From: Mangifera indica
Lineage: Eukaryota; Streptophyta; Magnoliopsida; Sapindales; Anacardiaceae
DNA: 64,000 nucleotides
Assembly: GCF_011075055.1 (NCBI RefSeq)
Contig: NC_058139.1
Span: forward strand, 15,087,584 to 15,151,583
Direction: 5' to 3'
The notes beneath the pieces were generated by a model. It ran no database searches. It saw only the letters and a program-made list of their open reading frames with translations, and was not told the origin of the DNA. Both the position numbers and the translations under genes were made by a program. Within the stretch, counting starts at the first letter, position 1. Every line of letters begins with the position of its first letter. Positions 58,181 through 64,000 of this stretch are shown piece after piece.

Positions 58181-59094
58181 GGGAAATCATATTAAATGAC
58201 CGAAATTGAGGGGATTTAAGTAAAATTGTCTAAAATAATTAGGGTTAAGTAAAAATACTTTTATTTTGTGAAATGTTCAAACTGTCCTATATATAAACCA
58301 AGAATTTTACTTATTTTATGCTTAATTTTCCCACGGTTTTACTGTATACAATCAAAAATTTTTACGTCTCCCACAGTCGTTCCACTAGCGAAGAGATTTT
58401 CATCGATTTTCATGTTTTTTGATGATTGAAAACGACAAAAAAGGTTAGTACATCTTCCCTATTATTGTTTGAATGAATTTATTGATAAGAGTATTGAGAT
58501 TTGAGAGAGATTTTGTGGTTTGAAACTCTAGGATTCCGATTTTGAACAATACATAAAATGTTTTGATTTTTTATTGTTTTGATTGAATTTCTTGAGAGAT
58601 TTTGTGTTATAAGATATACACATTTGATTTGTGTTGAAATTGGGGCAGAAATGACGATTTTTACTCCAGAAAAGGGGTTAGAACAACCAATGTTCCTGTC
58701 TGTAGGAACAATAGATCCCACAGTTAGGACAAATTCTCCCACAATCAAGAGAGATTGACCATGGGTTAGGGGGTGAAGTAGTATTTTTAAAACATTAGGA
58801 AGCTAGGGAAAAGCGGTTAGTCCACAACGGGTGTTTGTGAAATTTGTCATGAGACAGTGGTTTAATGTCATGAAAACCGTTGGTCGGGGGGTAATTTACT
58901 TTTTGAAACTGCAAGGGCATTAAGAGATTAGAAAATTGTTGAAGGGGCAAGGGACAAATAATGGACTTGTTTGTAGTAGAAATTTCCTGAGGGGTAAATT
59001 AATATTTTTCATATCTAGGGTTTCTCGACGTGTAGTTTTCGAATTTTATATCTATTTTTTCTGTTTAAGAGTTTTCGATATATAGTTTTTGAAT

Positions 59095-60118
59095 GGGAGA
59101 AGGACTATTTCCCACCCAACTTTAGATGCATTTTCAAAACGCCACCCACGGCAGATGAAAATCCAGTTTTCCCACCCATGAGCTGTTAATTTGGATGATT
59201 TCTGTTTGCATAAGGGTAAAATGTCCATTTTACCCTTGTTAGATGAAATGACAGAAATATCCTCTGCAAAATTCATCCCAAAATTTATGTAAGGGCTTTA
59301 CCATTCACCCCCCTTAGGTTTTAGAAACTAACATTTCACCTTACCTAAAGTTTTTAAACTTTGAAAACTAACATTTTCACCCCCAAACCTAGGGTTTTCA
59401 TATTTTTCAAACTACAGCCGTCCCCCATAACTTTCAAAACTAGTAGTTTCACCCCCATTCTTCAACTTCATCTCCCAACGTCATCTCCGACATCGTCACC
59501 GGCCTCCTCCTTCTCCTGGTGCGACGGCGGTGGTGCGATGAAGAGATCTTCATCTCCTCGTCGCACGGTGCGATGAAGAGACGGAGATCTCTTCGTCGCA
59601 CCACCGTGCGACGAAGAGATCTCTCTTCGTCGCTCCACCCAGACGACGAAGGACGACTCTTCACCGTCCTTCATCTCTCGTTGCGTGGTCCAGAGGCTAC
59701 GACGAAGGACGATGAAGCGTCGTCCTTTGTCTGTTCTTCCAAATCTGGATGACGTTTCGTCGTCCAGATCTGGGCGACGAAGGGTCGTCCTTCGTCGTCC
59801 TTTGTAGTCGGAGATGGGAGATCGGTCGATTGCATCGGCCGTCGGTGGTGGCAGGTGAAGAAAGCAAACCCTAGGGGTGAAATCTAAACTTTTCAAACTT
59901 TGAGGATGGGTTAGTTATTAGTTTTTAAAACCTGGAGGGGGGAAATGGTAAAATTTTAAAGTTTTAAGGTTTTAAATAGTAAATGACGATTTTGCCCCTG
60001 TCTCTAACTGAAAAATTGAACGGCAGTTTGGCCATTGGTGGGAAAACTGGATTTTCATCTGTCGTGGGTGGCATTTTGAAAATGCATCTAAAGTTGGGTG
60101 GGAAATAGTCCTTCTCCC
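59095..60118. mobile_element. MULE D, 1024 bp, nested in copy C
   Basis: Perfect 9-bp duplications TTTTTGAAT at 59086-59094 and 60119-60127. Terminal inverted repeats are 82 bases with two mismatches, starting GGGAGAAGGACTATTTCCCA. The interior (59500-59860) is an unusually GC-rich block of short direct and inverted repeats around CGACGAAG and GAAGAGATCT, unlike all surrounding DNA. Overlapping reading frames exist on both strands there, but they are arginine/serine low-complexity sequence and I do not regard them as genes. Few TIR mismatches suggest a fairly young insertion. Confidence 0.95.
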
Positions 60119-60127
60119 TTTTTGAAT

Positions 60128-61450
60128 TTAACATTCAGTTTTTCGATTTTTATACTTTTTTGGTATATTTTACGATGTAATGACGTAATTTCAGTTCGAT
60201 ATTTCGATTTTTCGTTTATAGGATATATCATTCATATTTTTAAATTTTAGTTTCGTATTTTTTAATTTCGTAGTTTTATGATATATCGACTCGTATTTTA
60301 TAGATTTCTGAACGATTTTTTGATTGGTGATATTTTAACGTATTTCAACTTATAGAATTCAAATTTCGGTTCCGTTTATTTTATTTTCGTCATTTTAAGA
60401 TAAATCGAATCGTATTTTTTAGATTTTCTAACGATTTTTTGATTATTGATATTCTAAGGTATTTTAATGTATAGAATTCAAATTTCAGTTTTGTTTTTTT
60501 TATTTTTACCGTTTTAGGATATATCAACTCGTATTTCAGATTTTCGAATGATTTTTCAATTGTTGATATTCTAGGGTATTTCACCGTATAAAATTCGAAT
60601 TTGAGTTTCGTTTTTGTGATTTTCACATTTTTAGGATATATTGACTTGTATTTTCAAATTTCTGAATGAATTTTTGATTGTTGACAATCTATGACATTTC
60701 AACGTATAAAATTTGAATTTCAGTTCCATTTTTTTATTTTTGTTGTTTCATGATATATCGAATCGTATTTTCAGATTTTTGTATAATTTTTCAATTGTTA
60801 ACATTCTAGGGTATTTCACTATATAGAATTCGAATTTGACTTTCATTTTTTTTATTTTCACTTTTTTAGGATAGATCGACTTGTATTTTCATATTTCTGA
60901 ACAAATTTTCGATTGTTGATAATCTAGGGTATTTTAACGTATAAAATTCGAATTTTAGTTTCACTTTTTTATTTTCATCATTTCAAGATATATCGAATCA
61001 TATTTTTAGATTTTCGAACGATTTTTTTATTGTTGATATTTTAGGGTATTTCAATATATAGAATTCGAATTTCAATTTTATTTTTTCAACTTTCACCATT
61101 TTAAGATATGTCGACTCGTATTTTTAGATTTCTAAATGAATTTTTGATTGTTAACATTCTTGAGTATTTCAACGTATAGAATTCGAATTTCAATTTCGTT
61201 TTTTCGATTTTCATCATTTTTGGATATATCGACTCGTATTTTTAATTTTTTGAATGATTTTTCGGTTGTTGACATTTTAGGGTATTTCACCGTATAAAAT
61301 TCATAATTTCAATTCTGTTTTTTTATTTTCACTTTTTAGGATAGATTGACTCGTTTTTTCAGATTTCTTAAAAAATTTTCTATTGTTGACATTCTAGGGT
61401 ATTTTAACGTATAGAAATCAAATTTCAGTTCCATTTTTTCGATTTTCGTC
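60128..61450 (-). repeat. 119 bp-type tandem array of MULE C
   Basis: About eleven degenerate copies of the unit with TTTAGGATATATCGACTCGT, GTTGACATTCTAGGGTATTT and AGAATTCGAATTTC. Spacing is about 117-119 where measured (60511 to 60628 = 117). Same orientation relative to the B end as in B1 and B2. Confidence 0.85.
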
Positions 61451-61651
61451 ATTTTTGTTTTGACTATTTTTCTATTTTTTATCTTTTTATGTTTTTTTAT
61501 TTGTCATTTTTACATTTATTTATATATCTGTTTTTTATGGATGTCTTACAAATTTTTAAAATTTTTTACAAGATACTTCTCACAAAAAGAAATGTGTCGA
61601 AGACGAGCTGTGAATTCTCGATAAGTCTAAACACTTGCAGGAAGAGGTTAT

Positions 61652-62151
61652 ATGTCATACACAACGTATCGCATTGTTGAGGATTATTCTACACTGACCC
61701 CGACTCACCGTCAACTGTTTGAGAGGACATGTTTCGGGTATCTCTTTCGTCTACCCGAAACCAAATTTTTCAGAGTGTTGGTTCATGCATTTCTTCTACG
61801 ACAGCTACATCGACCCTCCGTTAGAGACGAGTTATGGTTTAGGGTTAATGGGGTTGACATGAGATTCAACACATTTGAGTTTTCTTTGGTGACAGGCTAT
61901 CATTTAGCCGACTCATTGCTCTTTCATCATATGTTCTCTGTTCATCCGGACATAAAATAAGAGATACATACTTTTGGGGTTGTTCAAAGGTCTAGTATCA
62001 CGACATAGGAAGTGTTTTTTTTTGTCAGGCCATGGGGGGATGATGATATTAACATTGTCAAGATGGTCTTGTTGTACTGTCTTCATATGGGGTTGTTAGG
62101 GAATGATAGACGAAAGAAAGTATCTGTCTTCATATGGTTTCTCCTCTCGTA
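61652..62151 (+). pseudogene. DUF1985 domain fragment (Ulp1-type MULE cargo)
   Basis: One frame runs from MSYTTYRIVEDYSTLTP through FERTCFGYLFRLPETKF, LVHAFLLRQLHRP, RDELWFRVNGVDMRF and FEFSLVTGYHLADSLL to TAA at 61958. It continues in the same frame past that stop and a TAG at about 62006 with DDDINIVKMVLLYCLHMGLL and GNDRRKKVSVFIW. This matches DUF1985, a plant domain usually found upstream of a Ulp1-like cysteine protease domain in genes carried by KAONASHI-type MULEs. The protease part is absent: sequence passes into the transposase 3' end at about 62113-62150. It faces the transposase gene, as in those elements. Two in-frame stops make it a pseudogene in this copy. Confidence 0.75.
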
Positions 62152-64000
62152 AAACCATTGCTGCATGATACCACGAATGAACTTGACGAGCATTGTGATA
62201 GGTAGACCCTATACATGTCTGACAAGGGTGTTAAATGACTCTGCAATATTAGTTGTCATGAAATTGTATCGATGCCCAAAAAGTATGCTCTATTCCAACA
62301 CTCAGATCTGACCTAACGTAGATAAGCCCCAGCTTGAGAGTTTATCGAATCAAGAGATCGTATCATAACCTCAAATTTTGCTTCTGTGTATGACTTTGCA
62401 GCTTTTCAATATGCACCCGCAACCTGCAAGGTGGTAAATAATATGAGAACTTTATGATCAAAATGTATGAAAAGTTAAACATTTCAACAATTTTAATACT
62501 TGTTTAAACACGTTACCTTTGAGTCTTGTTTGTACTTTGTCTGCATGTTACACAGAAGGTGATGACAACAACATCCATGGTGGAACCCTAGAAAGACTTC
62601 AGTCATTACAGAGTATATAACATGATATCGATATGAGATTATCACTAATTCGGAGAGATCATGGATGCATTCTTTAATCTTCCTAAGAAACCAACACCAC
62701 ATGTCGTGATCTTCTTTTTTACCAACACCGAAATCAATGGGGTATATCTGGTTATTACTATCAAGGCCTACCGTAAGGAATAAATGACCTAGATATCGAC
62801 CTTTAAGGAAAACAGCGTCAATGCAAATAACAGGTTGAAGATATTCTTTAAATGCACGAACAGAACATCCTAATGTCATGAAAAAATACTTAAATCGATG
62901 GTCATCGCCCGTTTTAATAGCAGTAATGGTGTCCGGATTAGTACGTTGTAGATTGTAGCAATTATCTGGTAAGAGCATAAATAATTCCTTCAATAAACCC
63001 CTCAATGAATTTAAAGCCCCAGTTTTTTGCCCGCCAAGCCTGTGAATATGAAATGTCAATTTTATACCGGTCAACGATGTCCACAATTATTTTCTTAGGT
63101 CGATAAATTCGATCAATCAACATAAACTTTGACCTAATTAATTGATCTAAAGCTCTGGGCCCAACTTGTCTATGATGTGGCATTATTTGATCAACTGAAC
63201 ATGTGTGGGTTGGATTCATTTGGTTGATTTGAAACGCTTCACCGACTTTGGACTTGCTTGCATGTATATACTATTGACAATTTTTAGCTTTGCACTTAAT
63301 ATCCCATCGCCCCTTGTCAAACTTCTTCACCATGAATTGAAATTTTTCAGTAGGGCAAATTGTTTCACAACATTTTTCAGTTGTACTTTATTATGAAAAA
63401 TATCACTAAGCTTTATACTATTCTCCTTTTGGATCAATTTTGTACCACCTGATGATGTTGATGTTTGTGGAGGAAAATCAAGAAGCTACCTAAATGGATC
63501 AGTTGAAGCATTGTCAAAAAATTACCCAAAATAATTTTCATCACTTGAAATAGGATCTTCAAGTTGTAAACTATTCATACCCTTGGTAACAGGTGGCATA
63601 TACTTGGGCTCTATCTCTTCAGAAGGAATATTGGACATATCATTTTCATCAAAGTCACCCCAGTTGAGAACCCTATATTTCTCTCAATGAGCCCATGAGT
63701 TTGCAATGTATAATGGGTCATTACTAAAATCAATCAAGTTTTCTAAATCATATTCTTTTTTCACCCCAGTAATTTCTTCTTCATCTTCTTCTTCCTTTTG
63801 TCCTTCAATTGGGGTACATGTAATAAAAACAGGAATACATTTCTGTAACTATTGAGACATATTAATAAGACCCTAGGCATCTTTATCATTTTAGATCTGT
63901 ACGGGGCAGTCGAGCTCAATTTTTTTCACTTCATTAATAGTTGAAGGTAGTTTTTCATTAGATCAAGATCGCAAGACTCTTTCAAAAATTGAATAAATCC
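62113..64000 (-). pseudogene. MULE transposase, nearly complete but mutated (copy C)
   Basis: Reading from 64000 down: an N-terminal PB1-like tail and acidic linker (DSNDP-like and SLQLEDPISS pieces), the Mutator DNA-binding domain (63400-63200, NPTHTCSVDQ), then the catalytic core in one frame at 63086-62493. That frame contains VICIDAVFLKGRYLGHLFLT (first Asp kept), VGLDSNNQIYPIDFGVGKKE and HHGCCCHHLLCN (the C-x2-H motif). The second catalytic Asp, in the conserved S-D-R-H segment, is replaced by Tyr: VIISYRYHVIYS. After the core, TTNIAESFNTLVRHV, a stop, then GLPITMLVKFIRGIMQQWFYERR lies at 62290-62113. A SWIM domain is not seen. Stops in the N-terminal part and the lost Asp make it inactive. 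Part of the N-terminus lies beyond the window. Confidence 0.85.

Larger units (their letters stand above)
58181..64000 (-). mobile_element. MULE copy C with transposase and DUF1985 cargo (runs off the window)
   Basis: The left ('B') end starts GGGAAATCATATTAAATGAC and continues with TTTGTGAAATGTTCAAACTG and CTATATATAAACC, matching the B end of B2 (50478 onward). In order: spacer 58450-59085, nested MULE D (59095-60118), 119 bp array (60128-61450), DUF1985 fragment on the plus strand (61652-62150), and transposase on the minus strand (62113 to the window edge). The A end lies beyond 64000. This is the fullest copy of the family in the window. Confidence 0.85.

Noticed and set aside
59468..59896. 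142-codon frame (minus) and overlapping frames on both strands in MULE D
   Set aside because: Arg/Ser low-complexity translation of GC-rich short repeats, open in several frames at once; no recognisable protein family.

Overview
The window is a stretch of eudicot plant nuclear chromosome. It is AT-rich, has genes with GT-AG introns, and is dominated by decayed plant transposons. No species can be named from the sequence. Four protein genes look intact: a non-canonical Aux/IAA auxin repressor of the IAA20/IAA30 type (2752-3764, +); a two-exon gene for a conserved 73-residue plant protein (19443-19734, -); a single-exon gene for a conserved 78-residue plant protein (25979-26215, -); and a convergent pair made of a peroxisomal hotdog thioesterase of the DHNA-CoA thioesterase type (56127-56681, +) and a plastid-targeted membrane protein resembling DUF948 (57050-57841, -). 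One gene is broken: a 5'-truncated copy of the SWI/SNF subunit BSH/SNF5 (about 14985-17587, +) that keeps its introns but has lost its N-terminal half and one splice acceptor.

The rest is mostly transposons, often nested. From 4.0 to 14.9 kb there is a hAT fragment, then a decayed minus-strand Ty3/gypsy element whose gag is split by a 6 kb LTR element with no recognisable pol (7794-13775). A Mutator-like (MULE) transposase remnant lies at 20.6-24.0 kb. A foldback MULE with an exact 9-bp target duplication and very long inverted arms occupies 27088-28729. A decayed Ty1/copia element with both LTRs lies at 28981-33652. A probable giant gypsy LTR carrying a nested hAT (36104-36872) leads into plus-strand gag, protease, RT and RNase H remnants up to about 41.05 kb. 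From 41.3 to 46.2 kb there are only a solo-LTR candidate and non-coding repeats.

The most unusual part is 46.2-64 kb. At least three members of one MULE family sit here (47198-50436 on +, 50478-54795 on -, 58181 to beyond the window on -), with a fourth at 20.6-24.0 kb. Their two ends differ: one is followed by a 146-148 bp tandem array, the other by a 119 bp tandem array with almost perfect spacing. The last copy carries a DUF1985 fragment facing the transposase, the arrangement known from KAONASHI-type MULEs with Ulp1-like cargo, and contains a nested 1024 bp MULE with a perfect 9-bp duplication. Two of the MULEs appear to have inserted into one copy of a tandem duplication covering the promoter region and first exon of the thioesterase gene, so the pieces of that duplicate are now spread over about 9 kb.
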